A DNA stretch of 64,000 nt from Candidatus Riesia pediculischaeffi (GTDB taxonomy: Bacteria; Pseudomonadota; Gammaproteobacteria; Enterobacterales; Enterobacteriaceae), in contig NZ_CP012839.1 in the NCBI RefSeq assembly GCF_002073895.1, positions 335,852 to 399,851 of the forward strand, in the 5' to 3' direction. Below are positions 33,361-41,972 of the stretch, in pieces. A program made the position numbers and the translations under genes. A model generated the notes under the pieces. It searched no databases and was not told the DNA's origin. It was given only the letters and a program-made list of their open reading frames with translations. Every line of letters starts with the position of its first letter. The first letter of the stretch is position 1.

Positions 33361-34752
33361 ATGACCTTAGTATCAATAGCTGATATATTTGACAGAAAAG
33401 TACATTTAGGAGAAGAAATTAAGGTTCAGGGGTGGGTCAAATCTAGAAGGGACTACAAAGGGTTTTCTTTTATAGATATGTATGACGGATCTTGTTTAAA
33501 TTTTTTACAAATTATCGTTAGAAGAGAACTTGTTCAAAATTATCAAACTGAAATTTTGTCAATTACTACTGGATTTTCATTAGAAGTGACTGGAGTTCTT
33601 TCTCCATCGATTGGGAAAGATCAAAAATTTGAATTACTCAGCACTGATGTAAAAATAATAGGAAAGATAAAGAACCCAGAAAGTTATCCGATATCCATCA
33701 AAAAACATAGCGTCGAATATCTTAGAGAAGTTGCCCATCTTCGTCCGAGAACTAATATTATAGGTTCTGTTTCAAGGATAAGAAGCGATTTAATATATTT
33801 TATTCATTCTTTTCTCCGAAAAGAAGGATATTTTTTAGTATCTACCCCCATTATTACAACTGTTGATACGGAAAAATCGAGTAAGATGTTCTTCGTATCT
33901 TCCATAGATTTAGATGAATTGCTAGCAAAAGGATCTGAAGAGATAGATTTCGATAAAGATTTTTTCGGAATAAAAACTTTTCTAACAGTTTCTGGTCAAT
34001 TAAATTTAGAAGCTTATGCATGTTCTCTCAGAAAGGTTTATTCTTTTGGTCCAACTTTTCGCGCAGAACCTTCAACTACTATGAAACATTTAGCTGAATT
34101 TTGGATGTTAGAAGTAGAAGCATCTTTTTTAAATCTTTCTGAACTAATTGAGTTTTCTGAAAAGATGCTCAAATATCTTTTTCGAAAGATTGCAGATTAT
34201 AGGAAACAAGATTTGCTCTTTCTCTCCAAAAAAACCGGAACCAACATACTGAAGAGGTTAGATCAATTTATTCAATCTGATGTGATTCAAGTAGAGTATT
34301 ACGATGTAATAAAAATTTTAAACAAAAAACGTTTTAACGTAAAATCTTTGGAGAAAGATATCTCATCAGAACAAGAAAGGTATTTGACTGAGAGATATTT
34401 TAAGAATTCGATAGTGATTAAAAATCATCCAAAAAGTATTAAACCTTTCTATATGAAAATAAATAAAGATCAAAAAACAGTTGCTTCAATGGACCTCTTG
34501 TTACCAAAACTTGGAGAAATTGTTGGAGGATCGCAAAGAGAAGAAAATTTCTCCATAATACATCAAAATATGATTGAGAAAGGAATTAATGTAAAAAATT
34601 ATGAATGGTACTTAGATCTTCGTCGTTATGGAACTGTTCCTCATTCTGGATTTGGGTTAGGTTTTGAAAGATTGGTTTCTTACATTACTGGAATGAAAAA
34701 TGTTCGAGATGTTATTCCATTTCCTAGAACTATGCGTAATGCTAGGTTTTAA
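33361..34752 (+). CDS. asnS: Asparaginyl-tRNA synthetase
   Basis: This class IIb synthetase charges tRNA-Asn. The 463-residue product (E. coli 466) has an N-terminal OB fold (GWVKSRRDYKGFSFIDMYDGS), motif 1 around LRPRTNIIG, motif 2 FRAEPSTTMKHLAEFWMLEVE and motif 3 FGLGFERLVSYITGM. It ends DVIPFPRT. A strong ribosome-binding site (GAGAGGA) precedes the ATG at 33361. It is intact, in contrast to glnS. Confidence 0.97.
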   Translation: MTLVSIADIFDRKVHLGEEIKVQGWVKSRRDYKGFSFIDMYDGSCLNFLQIIVRRELVQNYQTEILSITTGFSLEVTGVLSPSIGKDQKFELLSTDVKIIGKIKNPESYPISIKKHSVEYLREVAHLRPRTNIIGSVSRIRSDLIYFIHSFLRKEGYFLVSTPIITTVDTEKSSKMFFVSSIDLDELLAKGSEEIDFDKDFFGIKTFLTVSGQLNLEAYACSLRKVYSFGPTFRAEPSTTMKHLAEFWMLEVEASFLNLSELIEFSEKMLKYLFRKIADYRKQDLLFLSKKTGTNILKRLDQFIQSDVIQVEYYDVIKILNKKRFNVKSLEKDISSEQERYLTERYFKNSIVIKNHPKSIKPFYMKINKDQKTVASMDLLLPKLGEIVGGSQREENFSIIHQNMIEKGINVKNYEWYLDLRRYGTVPHSGFGLGFERLVSYITGMKNVRDVIPFPRTMRNARF

Positions 34753-34950
34753 AATTAAAAATTTTTACAATTCTCTAAAGTTCAATAAACATAAGATGTA
34801 TCTTTAATATTCTACGTATTTTACTTTATAACGTTTAATATAATTTCATTCAAATTTTTTAAAATACTATGAAAGAAATGACGGTGCATTCATAAAATTC
34901 ATAATATTTTGTTTTATAATGTTATCCTTATACAAATAGAGTCAAACAAG

Positions 34951-36036
34951 ATGATAAAAAGAAATATTTTTATTTTATTTATGATGATAAAAATATTAAT
35001 TAGTACGGTTTACGCATTGGAGATTAAAGGAAAAAATAAAGAAAAAATAGAGTTTTCTGGAAGCTTTAGAATACAAAATGATTTTAACTCCTTCGGAAAT
35101 GCTATTTTTAATAAACATAACGAGATCATCAATCAGACAAATTTGAATATTATAGGAGAAAAGGAGATATTTCGAGGGATCACTGGTTTTGGAAACTTTG
35201 AGATGGAGAACTCATTTAATCATTCTAAATATGAAAGTTATAGCAAAAGCAACTTAACATGCATCGGATTAGATCTTATGAATCTTGGTAAGATAGAATA
35301 TGGAAAAAGTTATATCATATTGTACGATGTTAAAAAATGGACTAATCCCATTAAAGATCGAATAGCAGAAGAGATAAAGTATCCTTTTCAGGGAATAGAG
35401 AATTTACAAAGCAATCTTCTGACATATAAAAAAAATTTCGGTAATAGGGATGAGTTAGGACTATCTTTCCAGTATTGTGGAAAAAGATGGGAGGCAACAG
35501 ATAACGCATACGATTCAGGATTCGGTTTTTCAGCTAACTACGACGTTTTATACGGACTAAAAGTAGGTTTGTCACATTTGGACATCGGAAAGTTTAGATT
35601 TTCTGGAACAGATAACAGGGCAATAATTTTTCAAGATATGAGCTTTTGGAACGCTGGCATGAAATACAAAGATAAGGGTAGTAATTTTTACATTTCCGCG
35701 GTTTACGAAGATATGCAAACAACAGATAAGATTCACCAACGTCAAAAGGAAAATAGCAGAAAGGTGAGTGATACGAAAAGTTTTAATTTCATCATGCAGT
35801 GTATATCTCAAAAAATAAGTTTGAAACCATTCTTAGGTTTTTCTAAAATATATAGAACACATTTTCTTGATAATTTTCGAAAAAATCTTACAAAAGACTG
35901 TATTTACCTCGGAATATCTTATCAATTCGATAAAAATCTAACAGCAAACTTCAATTATCAGATGAATATCACTGATTTTCAAATGAAAGAAAAAGTTCCA
36001 AGTAATGCTACGTTCGGAATAGAATACAGATTTTAA
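34951..36036 (+). CDS. ompF: General outer-membrane porin
   Basis: This trimeric beta-barrel porin lets small solutes cross the outer membrane. The ATG at 34951 gives 361 residues (E. coli OmpF 362). A signal peptide (MIKRNIFILFMMIKILISTVYA, cleavage before LEIKGK) is followed by alternating barrel strands and a terminal aromatic residue (FGIEYRF) needed for BAM recognition. An upstream in-frame ATG at 34909 would spoil the signal peptide. The constriction loop motif PEFGG of enterobacterial porins is not visible. It follows asnS, as ompF does in E. coli. Symbol by position; ompC-like naming cannot be excluded. Confidence 0.88.
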   Translation: MIKRNIFILFMMIKILISTVYALEIKGKNKEKIEFSGSFRIQNDFNSFGNAIFNKHNEIINQTNLNIIGEKEIFRGITGFGNFEMENSFNHSKYESYSKSNLTCIGLDLMNLGKIEYGKSYIILYDVKKWTNPIKDRIAEEIKYPFQGIENLQSNLLTYKKNFGNRDELGLSFQYCGKRWEATDNAYDSGFGFSANYDVLYGLKVGLSHLDIGKFRFSGTDNRAIIFQDMSFWNAGMKYKDKGSNFYISAVYEDMQTTDKIHQRQKENSRKVSDTKSFNFIMQCISQKISLKPFLGFSKIYRTHFLDNFRKNLTKDCIYLGISYQFDKNLTANFNYQMNITDFQMKEKVPSNATFGIEYRF

Positions 36037-36434
36037 AATGACGTCATCCGATATCTGATTTTCATAAAAATCAACTTAAAAATTGGGCTCAGCTTAGAGA
36101 TCTTTCGTTGAGATACGGTGTCTTTCGATTATAACTTCGATGACCTTCTGTTATATAAGGGATACGGTAGAGAGATTAGACAACCATAATCTCGATCATC
36201 CTTATTTTAAATTAGTCACAACCTTATCCAAAAAAAAATTGATATATGACCTTAAAGATTTTTAGAAACGCATGACTTCTTGAAGGGATTAAGCTTTCTC
36301 TTCCAAAAGAACCTATATTTGCTGCTATACGGAACAAAAAATTAAGTTGAAGATATTTCAATTTTTTACACGGATCGTTATGAGAGAACTCACTATAACG
36401 TTTCTATCGTGATGTGTTCCTTTCCTGAAGAAGA
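36037..36434 (+). pseudogene. Spacer with a possible eroded PTPS/QueD-like fragment
   Basis: This 0.4 kb interval is less AT-rich than other spacers. On the plus strand one frame reads SFDYNFDDL (about 36121-36147), and an overlapping frame reads TVERLDNHNLDHPYFK (about 36163-36210). The order and spacing recall the DFxxLK and RLDHxxLNDxPYF segments of 6-pyruvoyl/6-carboxytetrahydropterin synthases. An upstream SLEIF also fits that family. Stops and a frame change make it non-functional. This is a weak, motif-level call. E. coli kdsB would be expected on the minus strand here and was not convincingly seen. Confidence 0.25.
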
Positions 36435-36620
36435 TCAATCTTTCTCTTCTGGATGTCTAGAAATCTTTACAACATCATCTCCCGTAAAGATCAATATGTT
36501 TTCCCTGATAGGAAACTTCATGTTATCCTTCTTACAGAAAAGTTCAGACCTATTTCTGCTGTAGATCAGTTTTCCAGTACATATTGGGCAAGCAATAATC
36601 TTAAATAAAAAGTCGTCCAT
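36435..36620 (-). CDS. ycaR: Trm112-like zinc-ribbon protein YcaR
   Basis: This small UPF0434/Trm112 family protein is 61 residues (E. coli YcaR 60). It begins MDDFLFKIIACPICTGKL, then ELFCKKDNMKFPIREN, with cysteine pairs for a zinc ribbon. Trm112 proteins in other organisms activate methyltransferases; the bacterial role is not settled. In E. coli it sits between lpxK/ycaQ and kdsB, both missing here, so it survives alone. The start uses an ATG immediately after an AT-rich leader. Confidence 0.9.
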   Translation of the reverse strand: MDDFLFKIIACPICTGKLIYSRNRSELFCKKDNMKFPIRENILIFTGDDVVKISRHPEEKD

Positions 36621-37253
36621 TCTTTATATAAAAAACATTAAAAGTTTCTTATCAATTAAGGATATCTCATGTTGTAAGACTGTGAAAACTCCTCGATAAG
36701 AAGAATCTTTTATTTTAATGGTTTAATTGTTGTAAATAATTTTTCTTGCAAAGAATATGTTTTGTCAATCAGTTCTGAGATAAAAATTTGATATCTTCAA
36801 GAACCTAGTTTGAGTACATTAAACAGTACGGTTTTAATCGAACATATTCTTAATAAGGATAAAACATGGTATGGCCGAACTTCTAATATAGAACAACGAT
36901 TCACGTCGAATAAGATAGCGATAAAGTGGTTTATACGACCGAAGGTGCTTTCCTGTACGATACCTTCTTATAAAATATGGAATCGTGGTAGATCGCTATT
37001 CTTTGAAAAGATCGAGATAATCAATCGCACTACGACAAGATAAGATATTTTAGTGACGAACAACGATATTACAAAGTTACGTTAGAATTCGTTGAAGATA
37101 AAGCCTCCTATCGGTTTGTTCGGTACATCCAAAAATTACTTCATTAAGATTGAATATTTTTAATTTTTCCAAAAAGTAGAAGAAAGCACCTTGTCGAAAA
37201 TGATAATCGTGATTTATTTAAGTGATAAAAAATCATAATCATACGATCTGATA
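36621..37253 (+). other. Spacer with a coding-like remnant, unidentified
   Basis: The interval lies between the ycaR start and the rpsA stop, where E. coli has ihfB, ycaI, msbA, lpxK and ycaQ. The stretch 36800-37130 is clearly less AT-rich than other spacers. On the plus strand a 77-codon open frame (36810-37043) is joined by a second frame. The latter reads KIRYFSDEQRYYKVTLEF and FVRYIQKLLH (about 37036-37143), which looks protein-like. I do not recognise a family and could not match msbA, lpxK or ihfB on the minus strand. It is best regarded as a decayed gene or chance open frame. Confidence 0.35.
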
Positions 37254-38916
37254 TTATTCGTTTTTAGCTGCTTTAAACGCTTCAATCATGATGTTAGGAA
37301 ATTTGTTTCTTTCTGTACTTTCATGACATTCAGAAGATTTTCTATTTTTTTCTGATAAATTCAATCTTTCGCAGTTAGAAAGAATGATAATTCTTTTTTT
37401 TCTATCGATTCCTATGTATTTAGCTGATATACGACTTCCAACTTTATGATACTCTGGAAAAACTTCTGAAAGAACCATTTTTCCAAAGATGTTCTCCTCT
37501 AATGAGATGATAATTTCCTTTCCTTCCACAGAGTATATTCTACCGAAAACTATATCTCCCTTTTTATATCTTTTAGAATACGCTTGAAATGGATCTTCAG
37601 ATAGTTGTTTGATCCCCAACGATATTCTCTCCCTTTCAAAATCGACTTGCAGAACAACGGCAGATACGACATCTCCTCTTTTATACTTAACAGACTCTTC
37701 TTCATACGGTTTATTCCAAGATACATCGGAAGAATGTACTAACCCATCTATTCCGCCGTATAACTCGATGAAAATTCCAAAATCAGTAATTGATTTTATT
37801 TTTCCTTCTACACGATCATTCTTTTCATGAGTTTCTGAAAAAATTTTCCAAGGATTCGGTTGACATTGTTTCAAACCCAATGATATACGTCGTCTTTTTT
37901 CATCTATATCTAATATCATGACCTCTATCTCTTTTCCGATATTAACTATTTTAGATGGGTGTGTATTCCTCTTAGTCCAATCTATTTCAGATATATGTAC
38001 CAACCCTTCTATTCCTTCTTCAATCTCAACGAAACAACCGTAATCAGTAATGTTAGTTACTTTTCCTACAGTCTTACTTCCAGCAGAATATTTTTTTAAT
38101 ATTCCGTCCCATGGATCATCTCCTAACTGCTTCAAACCGAGAGAAACCCTGCTCTTATCTTTGTCAAACTTTAAAACTTTAACTTGTATCTTATCACCAA
38201 CCTTAACAATCTCACTTGGATGTTTCACCCTTTTCCAAGATATGTCAGTGATATGTAATAATCCGTCTATTCCACCTAAATCAATAAAAGCTCCATAATC
38301 AGTTAAATTTTTTACAACACCTGGAACAGAAATTCCTTCTTTTAAATTATTTAGGAAAATCATACGATCATTTTGATTTTCAGATTCAATTATCGCCTTT
38401 CTAGATATCACGATGTTGTTTCTCTTGCTGATCTAACTTGATAATCTTGAATTCTATCTCTTTTCCTTCTAAATTGTTGGAAGAAAAATCTCTGATCGGT
38501 TTAATGTCAAACAGAGAACCAGGTAAAAATGCTCGAATGCCATCTATTTCGACTGAAAAACCACCCTTCACTTTCTCATTTATAGTACCTAATACTTTTC
38601 TACCTTCGATATAAGATTCTTTTAAAAACATCCAAATTGCATTTCTCTTCGCCTTTTCCCTAGAAACAACCGTCTCTCCAAATCCATCTTCAATCGTCTC
38701 AAGAATGACATCTACCACGTCCCCTACCGTTACTTCAATATTCCCACTTAGATCTTTAAATTGTTCTATTGGAACAAATGATTCAGATTTCAAACCCGTA
38801 TCGACCACTATTGTATCCTTTTCGATACTTATTATTTTCCCTTGAATTAAAGATCCAGAACGCATCCTTATCTTCTTTAGAGATTTTTTAAATAATTCAT
38901 TAAATGATTGATTCAT
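37254..38916 (-). CDS. rpsA: 30S ribosomal protein S1, interrupted by a +1 frameshift
   Basis: S1 brings mRNA to the ribosome through six S1 (OB-fold) domains. The first frame (38916 to 38401) is 171 codons with domains 1 and 2, the ribosome-binding part ([40 protein letters not shown]). It breaks after KLDQQEK. The second frame resumes [14 protein letters not shown] and encodes domains 3-6 with the repeated [26 protein letters not shown] pattern to 37254. Removing one base around 38415-38421 gives about 553 residues (E. coli 557). The break falls exactly between the ribosome-binding and mRNA-binding modules. A GTG at 38411 could start the second half. Confidence 0.92.
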
Positions 38917-38979
38917 ATGAAATATAAATTGTTACCTTTTATGATTATTTGCTATGTTATAATTTACTTCGTTCAACCA

Positions 38980-39282
38980 TCAATGGTCAAAGAGTTGACT
39001 TATATGTAAGATAGAATTATTAATCCGCCTTACGATTTTAGAAAATCCGGTCGCAGTAATTCCCAATGTGAAACTAGAATGTAAGAAATATATAAAATAC
39101 CAAATGTAGAAAACAATGAGATAAATATAAATTAAAATACAATCAAGTGCAACAATGATTGCAGGATCATCTATATTCAACGCTAAAAATGTTCCTTCTG
39201 TGTTGAACAATTTCATGACAGGATGGAAATGTTCTAAGCGTCTAAACTCTAGTTGATTCGAAATGAAATTACAATTTTTCAA
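38980..39282 (-). CDS. Hypothetical short membrane ORF in the cmk position
   Basis: A 100-codon open frame lies between aroA and rpsA, where E. coli has ycaL and cmk. The product is hydrophilic for about 35 residues, then has one or two hydrophobic helices (ALDCILIYIYLIVFYIWYF, residues 46-64) and a basic tail. It is not a cytidylate kinase: no P-loop is visible in any frame. No ribosome-binding site stands out. It may be a chance frame over decayed cmk, or a real small membrane protein. I do not recognise it. Confidence 0.25.
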   Translation of the reverse strand: MKNCNFISNQLEFRRLEHFHPVMKLFNTEGTFLALNIDDPAIIVALDCILIYIYLIVFYIWYFIYFLHSSFTLGITATGFSKIVRRINNSILHISQLFDH

Positions 39283-39319
39283 TTTTTAATCATGAAAAAT
39301 AATATTTACATACTTTTGA

Positions 39320-40606
39320 TTATCGAGATTTAGATCTCCTATGAGACAATTCATCAAGTTTCTGAAAAAAATTTGGGAATGTTTTGCTGACGCATCCTGG
39401 ATTATCGATGAAAACTGACTGACCGGACACGGATAAGAGAGAAAAACACATGGCTATTCTATGATCATCATAAGTACGAATTTTTGATTGTTTAATTTTC
39501 TTTGGCGGATGAATCGTTATGCTACTTTCATTCTCTTCAACGTGAGCTCCGGCTTGACTCAGTCCATCTATCATAGATAACATCCTATCTGACTCTTTAA
39601 ATCTCCAATGATCGATATTTCTGATTATAGTTCTTCCTTTCGCAAATAAAGCTAATATCGCGATTGTCATTGCAGAATCTGGGATATCTTCTGCATCCAC
39701 TTCGATTCCGAACAAATCCCCCTTCGTAGATTCAATACAGTTTTCCTTCCACAGTATATTTGCTCCCATTCTTTGGATAATTTCTATAAATCTCAAATCT
39801 CCTTGTATACTCCTTCTATTTATTCCGTTAATTTTAATCTTTTTACCTGCAATTGCGCTCGCTGCTATAAAATAAGAAGAAGACGTAATATCTGGTTCTA
39901 CATGATATCTTCCTGGGGATACATACTGTTGATTTTGATCAATTTCAAAGGATTGGTAACCTAAACTTTCAACATGGACATTGAATAAACGCATCATTTT
40001 TAATGTCATATCTACATATGTCTTGGATACAAGATGTTTCCCAACCGATATTTTTACTGAGTTCGATATCAGGGGAGAAGATATTAACAAAGCGCTCACG
40101 AATTGACTAGAAATATTAGAACTTATGGTGATTTTTCCTCCGTGGAATCCACCAAATATTCTTATCGGAGGAAATCCATATCTTTTTTGATAGATGATTC
40201 TTGCTCCTCCCTGTCCCAAAGAAGAAACCAACTGTTTGATCGGTCTTTCCTGCATCCTTTTCGTTCCAGTTAATATAACATCATTCTCTGAAACGGAAAA
40301 AACAGCAGTTAGCAGTCTCATAGAAATTCCAGAATTTCCTAGAAATAGTTTTAATCCCTTTCGACAGAATCTAAAACGATCCGGATTGCCGTATATAATG
40401 CAAGAATTATCATGATCTAAATCGTATTTTATGCCGATTTTCTTCAAAGCTAGCAACATAACCTTCGTATCCTGACAATTTGATAAGTTGGTTATCGTAG
40501 TTATACCTTGAGAAAGTGCGGAAAGTAGTAACACCCTGTTGGATATACTCTTAGAACCAGGTACTTCTACATTTCCTTTTAAATATGTAATGGGAGGAAT
40601 CAACAT
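39320..40606 (-). CDS. aroA: 3-phosphoshikimate 1-carboxyvinyltransferase (EPSP synthase)
   Basis: It joins shikimate 3-phosphate and phosphoenolpyruvate in the aromatic pathway. The 428-residue product (E. coli 427) has PGSKSISNR (Lys19), RMQERPI, SSQFVSALL, IPDSAMTIA (catalytic Asp), RFKESDRM and YDDHRIAMCF. The PEP-loop normally LGNAGTAMRP reads LGNSGISMRL. Thus residues 94 and 98 are Ile and Leu, at the positions of E. coli Thr97 and Pro101. Substitutions there lower inhibitor (glyphosate) sensitivity in known enzymes and also affect PEP binding. It follows serC by 42 nt, an E. coli-like serC-aroA operon. Confidence 0.96.
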   Translation of the reverse strand: MLIPPITYLKGNVEVPGSKSISNRVLLLSALSQGITTITNLSNCQDTKVMLLALKKIGIKYDLDHDNSCIIYGNPDRFRFCRKGLKLFLGNSGISMRLLTAVFSVSENDVILTGTKRMQERPIKQLVSSLGQGGARIIYQKRYGFPPIRIFGGFHGGKITISSNISSQFVSALLISSPLISNSVKISVGKHLVSKTYVDMTLKMMRLFNVHVESLGYQSFEIDQNQQYVSPGRYHVEPDITSSSYFIAASAIAGKKIKINGINRRSIQGDLRFIEIIQRMGANILWKENCIESTKGDLFGIEVDAEDIPDSAMTIAILALFAKGRTIIRNIDHWRFKESDRMLSMIDGLSQAGAHVEENESSITIHPPKKIKQSKIRTYDDHRIAMCFSLLSVSGQSVFIDNPGCVSKTFPNFFQKLDELSHRRSKSR

Positions 40607-40648
40607 ACGAAAATTTATTGATCTTCTTTTTTATAAAAACATTTAAAA

Positions 40649-41761
40649 TTAAAAAAACGATATATCTTTAAAGAAATATTGATGTTCAAAATATTTCATG
40701 AAATCAACAAGAGCTTTAACTCCTTCGTATGGCATAGAATTGTATATGGAAGCTCGCATACCTTTCGTTTCTCTGTGACCTCTCAAAAAGAGTAGTCCTG
40801 ATTTTTCTGAGAATTCGACAAACTTTTCATCTATTTTTGTACTTTTTGTCCGAAATGTAACATTCATCATAGAACGATATTTCATATCTATACTATTGAT
40901 ATAAAGTTGACTTTGATCTATTGTATTGTACAATAGTTCTGCTTTTTTTCGGTTCATTTGTTCTATTTTTCTTACACCCCCATTTTTACGGATCCATCTA
41001 ATTATTAAAGTAGATACGTACCAGGAAAACGTACTTGGTGTGTTATATAAGGAACTATTTTTTAGCTGTACAGAGAAATCTAAGATTGAAGGTATGGAAT
41101 CGTGACGTGGTTTTTCTATTAAATTACTTCTGATAATAACCACTGTCGTTCCAGCGATGCCCATATTTTTTTGAAAACTGGCGTAAACTATTCCAAATTT
41201 CGATATGTCTATCGGTTCAGATAGAATTGAAGAAGAAAAGTCTGCAATAATAACTTTATCTTTTGGAATATCATCAATATCTTCAATATGAGCTCTTAAA
41301 CCTTCAACGGTCTCATTATGACAATAATGTACGTATTTTGATTTGTTCGATAAATCCCATTTTTTTACAGGAAGTAAGCTAACTATGTCATTTCTACTTT
41401 CTTTTATTATCTCAACAGATCTTGCTGAACAGTACTTCAATCCTTCGCGATAAGCATAGTTTGACCAATATCCTCCAATTAAATAATCTACGATCTCATT
41501 TCTTTGAAATAAATTTAATGGAATCGCAGAGAACATTCCTCTTGCTCCACCGTGAAAAAAAAGCACTTCATAATTTTCTGGAATATCTAAAACATTCCTC
41601 AAACCACCTTGAAGTTCATGGACGATTTCCATGAAAATGTTGCTTCTATGACTAATTTCCATCATAGAGAACCCTGACCTTTTGCTATCATCGAGTCCTA
41701 AACATATATCCTTCATGATCTCTCTTGAGATGTAGGATGGACCTGCGCTAAAATTATACAT
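40649..41761 (-). CDS. serC: Phosphoserine aminotransferase
   Basis: This PLP enzyme makes phosphoserine, and also 4-phosphohydroxythreonine for pyridoxal phosphate synthesis. The 370-residue product (E. coli 362) begins MYNFSAGPSYISREIM and contains FFHGGARGMFSAIPLN. The PLP lysine is in VYASFQKNMGIAG, and LFLRGHRETKGMRASIYN binds substrate near the C-terminus. It is upstream of aroA as in E. coli. Given few amino-acid genes here, a role in vitamin B6 synthesis is an attractive inference. Confidence 0.95.
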   Translation of the reverse strand: MYNFSAGPSYISREIMKDICLGLDDSKRSGFSMMEISHRSNIFMEIVHELQGGLRNVLDIPENYEVLFFHGGARGMFSAIPLNLFQRNEIVDYLIGGYWSNYAYREGLKYCSARSVEIIKESRNDIVSLLPVKKWDLSNKSKYVHYCHNETVEGLRAHIEDIDDIPKDKVIIADFSSSILSEPIDISKFGIVYASFQKNMGIAGTTVVIIRSNLIEKPRHDSIPSILDFSVQLKNSSLYNTPSTFSWYVSTLIIRWIRKNGGVRKIEQMNRKKAELLYNTIDQSQLYINSIDMKYRSMMNVTFRTKSTKIDEKFVEFSEKSGLLFLRGHRETKGMRASIYNSMPYEGVKALVDFMKYFEHQYFFKDISFF

Positions 41762-41972
41762 CTTTCTTTTTATTAAAATTATTAAATTAATCGATACATG
41801 ATAAATGATAGAGAACCGTCAAAAATAACGAATCTTAAAACAATAAAATCACCTATTTGTATCAAATGTTCTTCAAAATTCAGATCAGTTATGCCTATGA
41901 GATAAATTACTAAAACGGTATCGAAACCGTTTATAATCGATTTCATAAAAATAGTATCACACCATGATTATA

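Noticed and set aside
36081..36150. tRNA-like GCTCAG...TTCGATT pattern
   Set aside because: No complementary acceptor or T-stem could be paired; it coincides with the coding-like fragment instead.
36301..36434. kdsB remnant on the minus strand next to ycaR
   Set aside because: A weak VPYSSKYRF resemblance to the KdsB N-terminus exists but it cannot be extended.
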